From Palsa-504 sp050698755 (GTDB taxonomy: Bacteria > Actinomycetota > Actinomycetes > Streptosporangiales > Streptosporangiaceae), in assembly GCA_050698755.1 (NCBI GenBank), contig JBOHCK010000018.1, positions 1-32,476 of the forward strand: a stretch of 32,476 nucleotides of DNA. Reading direction: 5' to 3'. The number at the start of each line of letters is the position of its first letter. The first letter of the stretch is position 1. Below, one piece after another: positions 1 to 10,571 of this stretch. The translations under genes and the position numbers were made by a program. Under the pieces are notes generated by a model that had not been told where the DNA came from, made no database searches, and worked only from the letters and a program-made list of their open reading frames with translations.

Positions 1-2862
<2,862 letters not shown>

Positions 2863-2871
2863 GGGGCGGCC

Positions 2872-4308
2872 ATGGCTGACCCGAAGGGCTTCCTGACCAC
2901 GCCGAGGGAGACCCCGGCCCGGCGTCCCGTCGAGCTGCGCCTCCTCGACTGGCGCGAGGTCTACGAACCGTTCCCGCCCGGCCGCCTCGAACGGCAGGCG
3001 GGCCGCTGCATGGACTGCGGCATCCCGTTCTGCCACCACGGCTGCCCGCTGGGGAACCTGATCCCGGAGTGGAACGACCTGGTCCGCCGGCACGACTGGC
3101 GCGAGGCCGCCGACCGGCTGCACGCCACGAACAACTTCCCCGAGTTCACCGGGCGGCTCTGCCCCGCCCCGTGCGAGTCCGCCTGCGTGCTCGGGATCAA
3201 CGCCGATCCCGTCACGATCAAGCAGGTCGAGGTGGAGATCATCGACCACGCGTTCGCGTCCGGGTGGGTGGTCCCGCGGCCCCCCGCCGTCCTGTCCGGC
3301 CGGACGGTCGCGGTGATCGGCTCGGGCCCATCCGGGCTGGCGGCCGCCCAGCAGCTGACCAGGGCCGGGCACGCGGTGACCGTCTTCGAGCGTGACGACG
3401 CACCCGGCGGCCTGCTGCGGTACGGCATCCCCGAGTTCAAGCTGGAGAAACGGCACCTAGACCGGCGGCTGGCCCAGATGCAGGCGGAGGGCACGCGGTT
3501 CCGCTGCGGGGTCTCGGCCGGGAGCGATATCAGTGCTGCAGAACTCCGGTCCGCCTTCGACGCCATCGTGCTGTGCGGCGGCGCCCGGGTGCCCCGAGAC
3601 CTGCCGCTGCCCGGGCGGGATCTGGCCGGCATCCACCAGGCCATGGAGTACCTGCCGCTCGCTAACCGCGCGGTCGGGGGATCGCCTGAGCCTTCGATCA
3701 GCGCGCGCGGGCGGCACGTGATGATCATCGGCGGCGGCGACACCGGAGCGGACTGCCTGGGTACCGCGCACCGGCAGCGCGCGGCGTCGGTGACCCAGCT
3801 CGAGATCATGCCGCGGCCCCCAGGGGCGCGCCCGGGCCACCAGCCCTGGCCGACCTACCCGATGATCTACCGCACCTCAAGCGCGCACGAGGAGGGCGGC
3901 GAGCGGGCCTACGCGGTGTCCACGCTGGAGTTCCTCGGCGACGCCGGCGGCCGGGTCCGCGCCCTGCGGCTGGCCGACGCGGCCGGGTTCGACCCCGTCC
4001 CGGGCACCGAACGCGAGCTGCCGTGCGACCTGGTCCTCCTCGCCATGGGCTTCACCGGCGCCGAGCGGCCCGGGCTGCTCACCGACCTCGGCGTGAGGTT
4101 CGATGAGCGCGGCAACGTCGGCCGTGATGCGTCCTACGCGACGTCGGTGCCCGGCGTGTTCGCTGCGGGCGACATGGGCCGCGGCCAGTCGCTGATCGTC
4201 TGGGCCATAGCCGAGGGCCGCAGCGCCGCCGCCGCCGTCGATCTCTACCTGACCGGGACGTCCGCCCTGCCCGCCCCCATCCCGCCGACCGCACGTCCGC
4301 TGGCCTGA
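2872..4308 (+). CDS. gltD: Glutamate synthase small subunit
   Basis: Small (beta) subunit of GOGAT, 478 aa. It takes electrons from NADPH through FAD and passes them by [4Fe-4S] clusters to the GltB FMN site. The N-terminus has the two cysteine groups of the family (CMDCGIPFCHHGCP near residue 44 and LCPAPCESACVLG near residue 98). An FAD Rossmann motif (VIGSGPSGLAAAQQL, about residue 147) and an NADPH-binding motif (GGGDTGADC, about residue 285) follow, and a final FAD contact segment (FAAGDMGRGQSLI) is near the C-terminus. Length is normal for the family. The ATG at 2872 has a GGGGGCGG ribosome-binding stretch and sits 9 bases after the gltB stop. It is the last metabolic gene before the signalling island that begins at 4395. 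Confidence 0.97.
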   Translation: MADPKGFLTTPRETPARRPVELRLLDWREVYEPFPPGRLERQAGRCMDCGIPFCHHGCPLGNLIPEWNDLVRRHDWREAADRLHATNNFPEFTGRLCPAPCESACVLGINADPVTIKQVEVEIIDHAFASGWVVPRPPAVLSGRTVAVIGSGPSGLAAAQQLTRAGHAVTVFERDDAPGGLLRYGIPEFKLEKRHLDRRLAQMQAEGTRFRCGVSAGSDISAAELRSAFDAIVLCGGARVPRDLPLPGRDLAGIHQAMEYLPLANRAVGGSPEPSISARGRHVMIIGGGDTGADCLGTAHRQRAASVTQLEIMPRPPGARPGHQPWPTYPMIYRTSSAHEEGGERAYAVSTLEFLGDAGGRVRALRLADAAGFDPVPGTERELPCDLVLLAMGFTGAERPGLLTDLGVRFDERGNVGRDASYATSVPGVFAAGDMGRGQSLIVWAIAEGRSAAAAVDLYLTGTSALPAPIPPTARPLA

Positions 4309-4309
4309 C

Positions 4310-4326
4310 CCTGGCAAATGGCCAGG
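4310..4326 (+). other. Small hairpin just after gltD
   Basis: CCTGGC (4310-4315), a 5-nt loop AAATG and GCCAGG (4321-4326) form a perfect 6-bp stem immediately downstream of the gltD stop, followed by AAAA on the + strand. There is no U-run, so it is at best a weak or attenuating terminator. Some transcription could continue from gltBD into the FHA gene at 4395. Confidence 0.35.
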
Positions 4327-4345
4327 AAAACCGCGCTCGTGAACA

Positions 4346-4351
4346 TATCCT
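4346..4351 (+). promoter_or_regulatory. Possible -10 element for the FHA/phosphosignalling island
   Basis: TATCCT fits the actinobacterial TANNNT -10 consensus and is identical to the -10 proposed for rpsA in this window. It would start a transcript near 4358, about 37 nt before the ATG at 4395. No convincing -35 is seen at the usual spacing, so this is weak. Confidence 0.3.
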
Positions 4352-4394
4352 GAGATTCGCGCATCTAACGGACTAGGGGGACTCAGGGCAGCTT

Positions 4395-6815
4395 ATGGTG
4401 ATGGCGGTATGCCCCAACGGGCACGACTCGGTGAGCGACGACTACTGCGATGTGTGCGGCAAGCACATCGCCAGGAGGTCGCCGTCCGACCCGGCCCGCA
4501 CGGCCGGCAAGCACCACGTCGGCGGGGCAGGCCAGGAGGCGGGTCCGGCCACTGCCTGCCCGAGGTGCGGCGCGCTGAGCTCCGGGCAGCTCTGCCCCGA
4601 GTGCGGTTACCGACTCTGGGGTCGTCGGCCGTTTGCCCCCCTGGACGAGCCAGCGTCGTCCTTCTCGTCCGCCACGACCGCGCCCTTCCCCTCGCCGCCC
4701 TGGCCCTCCGACCCATCCCCACCCGCGCGGCCGTCCTCCCCAACAGGACCGTTCCCCTCCCCGGGGCCGTCCTCTCCCTCAGGCCCGTTCGCCTCTGCGG
4801 GACCGCCTTCCTCCGCGGGTTCGTTCGCCTCTACGGGACCGTCTTCCTCTTCGGGGTCGTTCCCCGCTCGGGGGCCGTCTTCCTCCCCAGGGTCGTTCCC
4901 CGCTCGGGGCCCGTCTTCCTCCCCGGGACCCTCTTCTTCGGGGTCGTTCCCTGCTCAGGGGCCGTCTTCCTCTCCGGGGTCGTCCGCTTCCCCTGGGTCG
5001 TTCCCCTCTCCGGGACCGTCCTCCTCCTCGGGGCCGCCCTGGCCCTCCGATCCGTCCCCACCCGCGGCGCCGTCCTACTCAACGGGGCCGTTTCCCCCTT
5101 CCGGGCCCTCCTACTCGGGCCCGCCCTGGTCCTCCGACCAGCCCCCGCCCTCCGGGCCGTTCCCCTCTCCGGGACCGTCTTACTCTCCAGGACCGTCTTA
5201 CTCTCCAGGACCGTCTTACTCTCCAGGACCGTCCTCCTCACCGGGACCGTCCTCCTCACCGGGGTCGTCATTTCCTGCTGGCTCGCCGTCCCTCTCGGGA
5301 CCGCCGGAATCGCTGTTCCCGCCCATCACCCCGCCGGGCCCGCGGTCGGGCGGTCCGCCCGAATCACTGTTCCCGCCCATATCCCGACCCGAGCGGCCCT
5401 CGTGGGACTGGCCCGAGCCGCCGTCACCACCCGGGCCGCCGTCGGCGTCGGCCTCACCGCTCGAAATGCCGTCCCCGTCACCCTTTGCTTCCGCGTCCTT
5501 CTTCCCGCCCCCTGCGGCGCCCCTCTTCCCGGCGCCCCCGGACCCGTACAGTCAGCCGTCCCGGGACGCATACGCTCCGCCGCAGCTGGACTCGGCCACT
5601 GGCGGGGCTGCGCTCCCGGATACGTCGCCGATCCCGCACGGGCCCGTGCTTGCGGAGCCCCCGGACCCGTACGGTCAGATATCCCGGGATCCGTCCGGTC
5701 GGCCGTACCGGGACCACTACAGTCAGCCGTCCCATGACCTGTACGCTCCGCCGCAGCCGGACCCGGCCACCGACGGGGCGGCGCTCCCGGATGCTCCCCC
5801 GATCCCGAACCGGCCAACGCTTGCCGGCCTGCCCCCGATCCCGGCTAGGCCAACGCTTGCCGACTCGCGCCCGATCCAGGCTCAGCCGGTACTTGCGGAC
5901 CCGCTCCCGGTCCCGGACCGGCCCGCGCTCGCCGAACTGCCCCCGGCCCCGGATCGGCCGGTACTTGCCGACCCGCCCCCGATCCCGGACCGGCCGGTAC
6001 TTGCGGACCGGCCCCCGATCCCGGACCGGCGTGCGCTTGCGGACCCGCCCCCGATCCCGGACCGATCGGCGGTTGTGGGCTCGCGCGCGATCTCGGACCG
6101 AGCGGCGCCTTCGGACACGTCCCGGATCCAGGCTCAGGCCGCGCTTGCGGACGCGCCCCCGATACCAGACCGGCCTGAGCTTGCGGACCCGCCCCCGAAC
6201 TCGGACGAGTCGGTGCCCCCCGCCGCGCCCGGGTCATTTTCCTGGTCCTCGCAGCCGATGTCCCCCCAGCCGCCATCCTCGCCCTCCGTTGCGCCCGAAC
6301 CACCCTTCACCCCATCGTTCTCGTCCTCCTATTCAGGTCCCGAGGCCTCATCGGTCCCGTCCGCCCGAATCGCCTCACCGCCTCCGCCCACCCCACCGGC
6401 ATCAGCCGTCACGCCCATCACGTGGACGGTCGTTATCGGCTCGGACCGGGCCTATTACGACAGGATGCAGCTCACCAGGGCCCGCACCGGCCCCGCGGTG
6501 GCCTTCCCCGCCTTCACCAGCACCCGGCGATTCCAGCTCGAGGGCAGGCAGCTGCGTATCGGCAGGCACAGCGCGGAACGTGGCCTCGAGCCTGAGATAG
6601 ACATGGCCGTCCCGCCTGCCGACCCGGGCATCAGTCGGCTGCACGCGGTCCTGATCCCGGGCCCGGATGATAACTGGTCGCTCCTCGACCCGGGCTCGGC
6701 CAACGGGACACTTCTCAACGGCCGCGAGATCGCTGTCGGGGAGCTGGTCCCGTTGCGCGATGGCGACCGCATCAACCTCGGCGTCTGGACCGTGATCACG
6801 GTGCATCACGGCTAG
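4395..6815 (+). CDS. Zinc-ribbon / long Pro-Ser linker / FHA domain protein (FHA1)
   Basis: An 806-aa cytoplasmic protein with a C-terminal FHA domain, a module that binds phosphothreonine peptides. Two zinc ribbons open the protein: CPNGH with CDVCG, then CPRCG with CPECG (together about residues 5-75). A very long low-complexity linker rich in Pro, Ser and Gly follows (about 80-680), containing two distinct tandem repeats. The FHA domain spans about 715-800 and keeps the binding residues: IGR (G723, R724), SRLHA (S747, H750) and SANG (N770). Its second in-frame ATG (4401) gives the same MAVCPNGHDS start as the paralogue at 12949, so 4401 is also possible. Three + strand frames are open across the linker because of its composition, but only this frame links zinc ribbons to FHA. 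The natural FHA ligand is unknown. It could be a GarA-like output protein. Confidence 0.9.
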   Translation: MVMAVCPNGHDSVSDDYCDVCGKHIARRSPSDPARTAGKHHVGGAGQEAGPATACPRCGALSSGQLCPECGYRLWGRRPFAPLDEPASSFSSATTAPFPSPPWPSDPSPPARPSSPTGPFPSPGPSSPSGPFASAGPPSSAGSFASTGPSSSSGSFPARGPSSSPGSFPARGPSSSPGPSSSGSFPAQGPSSSPGSSASPGSFPSPGPSSSSGPPWPSDPSPPAAPSYSTGPFPPSGPSYSGPPWSSDQPPPSGPFPSPGPSYSPGPSYSPGPSYSPGPSSSPGPSSSPGSSFPAGSPSLSGPPESLFPPITPPGPRSGGPPESLFPPISRPERPSWDWPEPPSPPGPPSASASPLEMPSPSPFASASFFPPPAAPLFPAPPDPYSQPSRDAYAPPQLDSATGGAALPDTSPIPHGPVLAEPPDPYGQISRDPSGRPYRDHYSQPSHDLYAPPQPDPATDGAALPDAPPIPNRPTLAGLPPIPARPTLADSRPIQAQPVLADPLPVPDRPALAELPPAPDRPVLADPPPIPDRPVLADRPPIPDRRALADPPPIPDRSAVVGSRAISDRAAPSDTSRIQAQAALADAPPIPDRPELADPPPNSDESVPPAAPGSFSWSSQPMSPQPPSSPSVAPEPPFTPSFSSSYSGPEASSVPSARIASPPPPTPPASAVTPITWTVVIGSDRAYYDRMQLTRARTGPAVAFPAFTSTRRFQLEGRQLRIGRHSAERGLEPEIDMAVPPADPGISRLHAVLIPGPDDNWSLLDPGSANGTLLNGREIAVGELVPLRDGDRINLGVWTVITVHHG
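5173..5262 (+). repeat. 18-bp tandem repeat in the FHA1 linker
   Basis: Five consecutive 18-bp units starting GACCGTC: 5173, 5191 and 5209 are identical (ending CTCCAG), while 5227 and 5245 are identical to each other (ending CACCGG). They encode six-residue Gly-Pro-Ser-rich units such as SPGPSY. The exact copies imply recent slippage expansion. Confidence 0.9.
5793..6224 (+). repeat. 36-bp / 12-residue degenerate repeat in the FHA1 linker
   Basis: About eleven full units and one partial unit, each 36 bp, encode variants of PPPIPDRPVLAD (residues about 467-610). The best-matching units lie between 5937 and 6060 and divergence grows outward. A longer duplicated block (PPDPY...SQPS...LYAPPQ) precedes them at about 5545-5790. 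The repeat is in frame and extends the distance between the zinc ribbons and FHA. Confidence 0.8.
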
Positions 6816-6910
6816 CCGCGTTGCGCCGAAGTAGCCATCAATTGCGGGCAAAATAGAGAACGTCATGGTGCGTCGGTTCCGATGACGGGAGCGGACATGG
6901 CGGGCTGGCG

Positions 6911-7978
6911 ATGACGGCCACGGCAACGGGCCACCCGCCTCGGGGGCAGGCCGCGCCGCCGGGGCGTGCTCCTGCACGGCGACGGAGAAGGATCGGGGTC
7001 GCCGCGGCGGATCTCAAGGCGGTCACGGCCGCGAGCGGAAACTCCAGCATCGGCGCGAGCCTGAGCACGTTGTCCGCGGCCCTGCCGATCTATACCGGCT
7101 ACGTCGAGGACGGCGAGATCTACAACTCACTGGGCTTCCCGGCGGGCGGCTCGTTCATCCAGGTGGCCTCCGAGGAGATGCACCTGACCCTCCTTCCGGC
7201 CGCCCGCGGCGTGTACACCCAGGAGAACGCGCAGCTGACCAAGGCCAGCGCGCAGGCCACCGGCCTCCCGCTGGCGGTCATCGCGATCGTGGGCGGCCTG
7301 GTCACGGCCTTCTTCCTGTTCCGCACGCAGCGCTGGCTGTCCGGGCGCACCCACCGGACGCTCAACGCCGGCCTGCTCTTCGGCTTCGCCGCCATCCTGG
7401 TCGCGCTGGTCTGGCTGGTCGTGTCGTTCGCGTCGGGCCGCTCGGACCTGCTCCAGGCCGCCGGGCACGGCTCCGCCCCGGCCGAAACGCTGGCCCAGGC
7501 CGACATCGAGGCACTGCAGGCCCGCGGCGACGAGACCCTCAACCTGATCTCCCGCAGCGGCGACGCCGATTTCCAGCAGGACTTCCGAGCCGCCCAGAGC
7601 AGGCTGGATGCCCTGCTGCCGAACGCCGCCTCGCAGAGTAACGCGGCGGGCGCGAGCCAGATTGCTGCGGCGCAGACCGCGGCGACCAGCTGGTCCGCGG
7701 TCAACCGGCAGGCCCAGGCGCTCGACGCCGTCTTCGACTACGGCGCGGAGACCCGCCTGGAGATCGGGTCGGGCCCTGGTACGGCCGGGACGTATTTCAG
7801 CCAGCTCGAGACGGACCTGGGGGCCGCGATCAACACCGATCAGGGCGTGTTCGCCACCAACGCCGCGGCGGGCGCGGACGCTTTCACCGGCCTGGAGGCG
7901 GGCATCATCGTGCTGGCCCTGGTGATGGCGGCCGGCTGCGCTTGGGGGCTATCTCGGCGGCTGGCGGAGTACCGGTGA
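6911..7978 (+). CDS. GlnX-like membrane protein lacking the first membrane helix
   Basis: A 355-aa membrane protein. From family memory it matches the actinobacterial GlnX group, which in mycobacteria relays an amino-acid signal from GlnH to PknG. Conserved-looking stretches include ALPIYTGYVED (about 57-67), EEMHLTLLPAARGVYTQEN (about 88-106) and helices at about 119-137, 151-173 and 330-347. GlnX relatives begin with an Arg-rich tail and then a membrane helix leading to an extracellular helical domain. Here the Arg tail (residues 23-27) runs straight into the extracellular-type helix (ADLKAVTAAS), so the first helix is missing. Only 95 bp separate this gene from FHA1 and no displaced N-terminus is seen there. 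Its TGA overlaps the next gene's GTG. Membrane protein and family are fairly sure. The topology is uncertain. Confidence 0.75.
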   Translation: MTATATGHPPRGQAAPPGRAPARRRRRIGVAAADLKAVTAASGNSSIGASLSTLSAALPIYTGYVEDGEIYNSLGFPAGGSFIQVASEEMHLTLLPAARGVYTQENAQLTKASAQATGLPLAVIAIVGGLVTAFFLFRTQRWLSGRTHRTLNAGLLFGFAAILVALVWLVVSFASGRSDLLQAAGHGSAPAETLAQADIEALQARGDETLNLISRSGDADFQQDFRAAQSRLDALLPNAASQSNAAGASQIAAAQTAATSWSAVNRQAQALDAVFDYGAETRLEIGSGPGTAGTYFSQLETDLGAAINTDQGVFATNAAAGADAFTGLEAGIIVLALVMAAGCAWGLSRRLAEYR

Positions 7979-9195
7979 GCGTCGCCCCCGTGCTGACCAG
8001 GGACCGGGCCCCCGGCGTGGTGCAGGCCGCGGTCTCTGAGCGCGACGCGATCCAGGCGAACCTGCTGGAGCTTGACGGCAGCTTCGGCAAGCGCTTGCTC
8101 GAGGGCGCCGCGCTCACCGGGCAGACCAAACGCCGCTGGGACCTGGCCGCCGCCGCCTTGGGCCGGCTGTGGCAGCTCTTCTCGGCCTACTCGGCCGTCG
8201 TCGACCGGGCCGCAGACGCGGTGACCAGGCACCTCGGGGTCAAGGAGCTGGCCGCGATCACCGCGTTGCTCACCGGGCCGTCCATCGAGGTGGCCTCGGG
8301 ACCTCCCCCCCTCGGCGGGCGCGATCTCGCCGACTCGGGCCGCGAAACCCTCACCCTGGTCGCGGCCGTGACGAGGATGAGGCGCGCCTTCGCCGACATC
8401 ACCGAGGTGACCTCCGGCGCCGAACAGGTGTGGAACGAGATGACGGGCAGGCTCGACTCGATCGCCAGCGAACTGGCCCGGGTGCGACCGCTCGCGGCCT
8501 CGTTCGGCGACGAGGCCCTGACCGGGAACGTGGCGGCGGCCGAGAGCAAGCTGGCCAAGCTGCGCGACACCCTGAACACCGATCCGCTCGCCCTGTGGCT
8601 GGGCGGGCCCGCCCCGGGGAAGGTCGATACCTCGGCCGCGGAGGGGCTGGCCGAGCGGGTCGCGGCCACGGTGACGCGGGTCGATGAGCTCCTCCGGCTG
8701 CGCGACGACGCCCGGCAGCGCGTCGCCCAGGTAACGGCGGCCGTCGCCGCGGCGCGGGCCGCAGGTGAGGACGCGGCCGCCGCGTGGCAGCGTGCCGCGG
8801 CGAAGATCACGCCGACGTCGCTGCTCCCTCAACCCCCGGTGGTCACCGACATGACCGCGCGGCTGGCCACCCTCGGTGCGCTGCTGGACGGCGGGCGCTG
8901 GACCCGGCTGGCGTCCGAGCTCGACCAGTTCGAACGCGACCTGGCCGAGACCACCACTGGCTTCCGCGATGCCGAGCGGACCTCGACGGCCCTGGTCGGC
9001 AGGCGTGATGAGCTGCGCGGTCTGCTCGGCGCCTACCAGGCCAAGGCGGCGCGGCTCGGTGCCGCGGAAGACCCCCGCCTGACCGAACGCTACGATCGCG
9101 CCCACGGGCTGCTGTGGACGGCACCGTGTGACCTCGAGGCCGCGGCTGAAGCCGTGACCGGTTACCAGCAAGCCGTCCTTGCGCTAGGAGGATAG
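7975..9195 (+). CDS. Alpha-helical (coiled-coil-prone) protein of the PknG-type operon
   Basis: A 406-aa protein, almost entirely Ala/Leu/Arg/Glu-rich helix with no membrane segment, signal peptide or catalytic motif that I recognise. The GTG at 7975 is chosen because it overlaps the upstream stop as GTGA and has GGCGGAG at a suitable distance. An upstream ATG at 7942 lies inside the previous gene. The C-terminus (TAPCDLEAAAEAVTGYQQAVLALGG) looks like a conserved end in this kind of operon, though this cannot be checked here. It sits between the GlnX-like and PknG-like genes, where a glutamate-binding protein GlnH would be expected from the mycobacterial system, but it shows no binding-protein features or lipobox. 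It may be a cytoplasmic adaptor. Function unknown. Confidence 0.8.
   Translation: MSVAPVLTRDRAPGVVQAAVSERDAIQANLLELDGSFGKRLLEGAALTGQTKRRWDLAAAALGRLWQLFSAYSAVVDRAADAVTRHLGVKELAAITALLTGPSIEVASGPPPLGGRDLADSGRETLTLVAAVTRMRRAFADITEVTSGAEQVWNEMTGRLDSIASELARVRPLAASFGDEALTGNVAAAESKLAKLRDTLNTDPLALWLGGPAPGKVDTSAAEGLAERVAATVTRVDELLRLRDDARQRVAQVTAAVAAARAAGEDAAAAWQRAAAKITPTSLLPQPPVVTDMTARLATLGALLDGGRWTRLASELDQFERDLAETTTGFRDAERTSTALVGRRDELRGLLGAYQAKAARLGAAEDPRLTERYDRAHGLLWTAPCDLEAAAEAVTGYQQAVLALGG
9186..9191 (+). promoter_or_regulatory. Strong Shine-Dalgarno for the PknG-like gene
   Basis: AGGAGG lies 9 nt upstream of the ATG at 9201, inside the last codons of the preceding gene. It fixes the start of the PknG-like gene and suggests efficient translation. 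Confidence 0.8.
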
Positions 9196-9200
9196 CCGCG

Positions 9201-10571
9201 ATGACCACGGCCATGGTCAGGTGCACGCAGCCTGGCTGCGACGGGACCATCCAAGACGGTTACTGCACGACCTGCGGCCTGGCCGCCGCCAGTCCGCCAC
9301 CGCCCGCGGGGCCGTCCGGCCTGTCCGGGCCTTCGGGACTCTCCGGGCCTTCGGGACTCTCCGGGCCCTCGGGACCCTCTGGGCCCTCGGGGCCTTCCGC
9401 ATCCACGCGGAGCACGCGCTCCCGGGGGAGGGGATCCTCCGGCCGGGGGACCGTCCGGTCCGCCCGGGGCAGGCTCGGCGCCGGCCTGGTGGACATACCG
9501 CCCGTCCCTTACCGCGACCCGGCCAGCGCCATCCTGGTAGATCCGCAGGTCGCGGAGAGCAAGCGCTTCCCCGAGGTTCAGGCCACCGGGACTACGTGGG
9601 TCGGAGTCGGCGACGGACACGACCTGTCGGCTGCGCTGCCCGCGCCCGGGCCCGCGGAGGTCACGGCCGGGCTACCGCTACCGCAGGTGGACAGGACCGA
9701 CCCGGCCGCCGGCTACCTGGCCACGTTCGCCGGCCTCAACCCGGCCCAGCGGGTCGTCGCGCTCACGCTAGCCGTCGCGGGCGACCCGACGATCCCGCAC
9801 GAGGTCACCGAGTCGGCGGAAATCCGCCTGGCGCTGGCCAGGGCCAGGATCGACGCGGGCGACTACGACGCGGCCGCGGGCGTCCTGGCCGATCTGGCTG
9901 CCGAGGATCCATCCGACTGGCGGATCGCCTGGTACACCGGGCTCCGCCAGCTCGCGGTCGGCCAGGCGCAGGCCGCCCAGGGCGCGTTCAGTGCCGTGTT
10001 CGACGAACTGCCGGGCGAGCTCGCGCCGAAGCTCGCGCTGGCCTTCGCCGCTGAGGCGGCCGGGGACCCGGCGGCGGCCGGGCGCTACTTCCGGCTGGTC
10101 TGGACCGTGGACAAGTCGTACATCAGCGCGGCGTTCGGGCTGGCCAGGGCCCGGCTCGCCACGGGCGACCGCCCCGGCGCCATCGCGGCGGTGGCTGGCG
10201 TGCCGAACACCTCAAGCCATCACGCGGAGGCGCAGATCGCCGCGGTGCGGATCCTGGTCTCTGGCGATGCCCAGCGCGGGGTAAGCGGGGACGACCTGCG
10301 CCAGGCCGACGGCCGGCTGACCCAGCTGGTCCTGGACGACGTGCTACGCCAGCAGCTCACCCTCGAGGTCCTGCGCGCCGCGCTGGCCTGGTGCTCGTCC
10401 GGGCAGCCGCCCGGCAGGGCCCGCATCCTCGGCTGCGAGCCGAACGCCCGCGCGGTGCGCTTCGGGCTGGAGCGCACCTACCGGGCGCTGGCCCGGCTGA
10501 CGCCGGACGAGGCCCGCCGGATCGAACTGGTCGACATGGCCAACGCCATCAGGCCGAGGACCCTGACGTGA
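9201..10571 (+). CDS. PknG-like protein without rubredoxin and kinase domains (zinc ribbon + TPR)
   Basis: A 456-aa protein. Residues 8-25 form a zinc ribbon (C8, C13, C22, C25), followed by a collagen-like Gly-Pro-Ser tract (about 37-66). Residues 90-123 (RLGAGLVDIPPVP ... ESKRF) match the segment that in PknG directly precedes its rubredoxin-like cysteines. The next residues (PEVQAT...) already resemble the linker after the kinase domain. The rest is the PknG TPR part: ALARARIDAGDYDAA, PGELAPKLALAF, SAAFGLARARLATGDR and the terminal ELVDMANAIRP. Mycobacterial PknG is about 750 aa, so roughly 300 residues are absent. No glycine loop, VAIK lysine, HRD or DFG is present. The frame is intact, with a strong SD and GTGA coupling to the next gene, so it looks expressed rather than decayed. 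Probable role: a TPR scaffold for the PP2C, vWA and FHA partners. Confidence 0.88.
   Translation: MTTAMVRCTQPGCDGTIQDGYCTTCGLAAASPPPPAGPSGLSGPSGLSGPSGLSGPSGPSGPSGPSASTRSTRSRGRGSSGRGTVRSARGRLGAGLVDIPPVPYRDPASAILVDPQVAESKRFPEVQATGTTWVGVGDGHDLSAALPAPGPAEVTAGLPLPQVDRTDPAAGYLATFAGLNPAQRVVALTLAVAGDPTIPHEVTESAEIRLALARARIDAGDYDAAAGVLADLAAEDPSDWRIAWYTGLRQLAVGQAQAAQGAFSAVFDELPGELAPKLALAFAAEAAGDPAAAGRYFRLVWTVDKSYISAAFGLARARLATGDRPGAIAAVAGVPNTSSHHAEAQIAAVRILVSGDAQRGVSGDDLRQADGRLTQLVLDDVLRQQLTLEVLRAALAWCSSGQPPGRARILGCEPNARAVRFGLERTYRALARLTPDEARRIELVDMANAIRPRTLT
9316..9402 (+). repeat. 18-bp repeats encoding a Gly-Pro-Ser tract
   Basis: Near-identical 18-bp units (TCCGGGCCTTCGGGACTC type) encode SGPSGL, then 9-bp units encode GPS. 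The tract forms a flexible linker between the zinc ribbon and the PknG-type N-terminal segment. It is short and could vary in length between strains. Confidence 0.7.

Noticed and set aside
4633..6600. A 655-codon + strand frame and another at 4409-5737 overlapping the FHA1 gene
   Set aside because: They are Arg/Pro/Leu-rich out-of-frame readings of the repeat-rich linker. Only the frame from 4395 joins recognisable zinc ribbons to an FHA domain.
7840..9171. A 443-codon minus-strand frame opposite the helical protein; similarly 11428-12972 opposite the vWA gene
   Set aside because: Composition-driven shadows. The + strand genes have SD sites, overlapping starts and recognisable family features.
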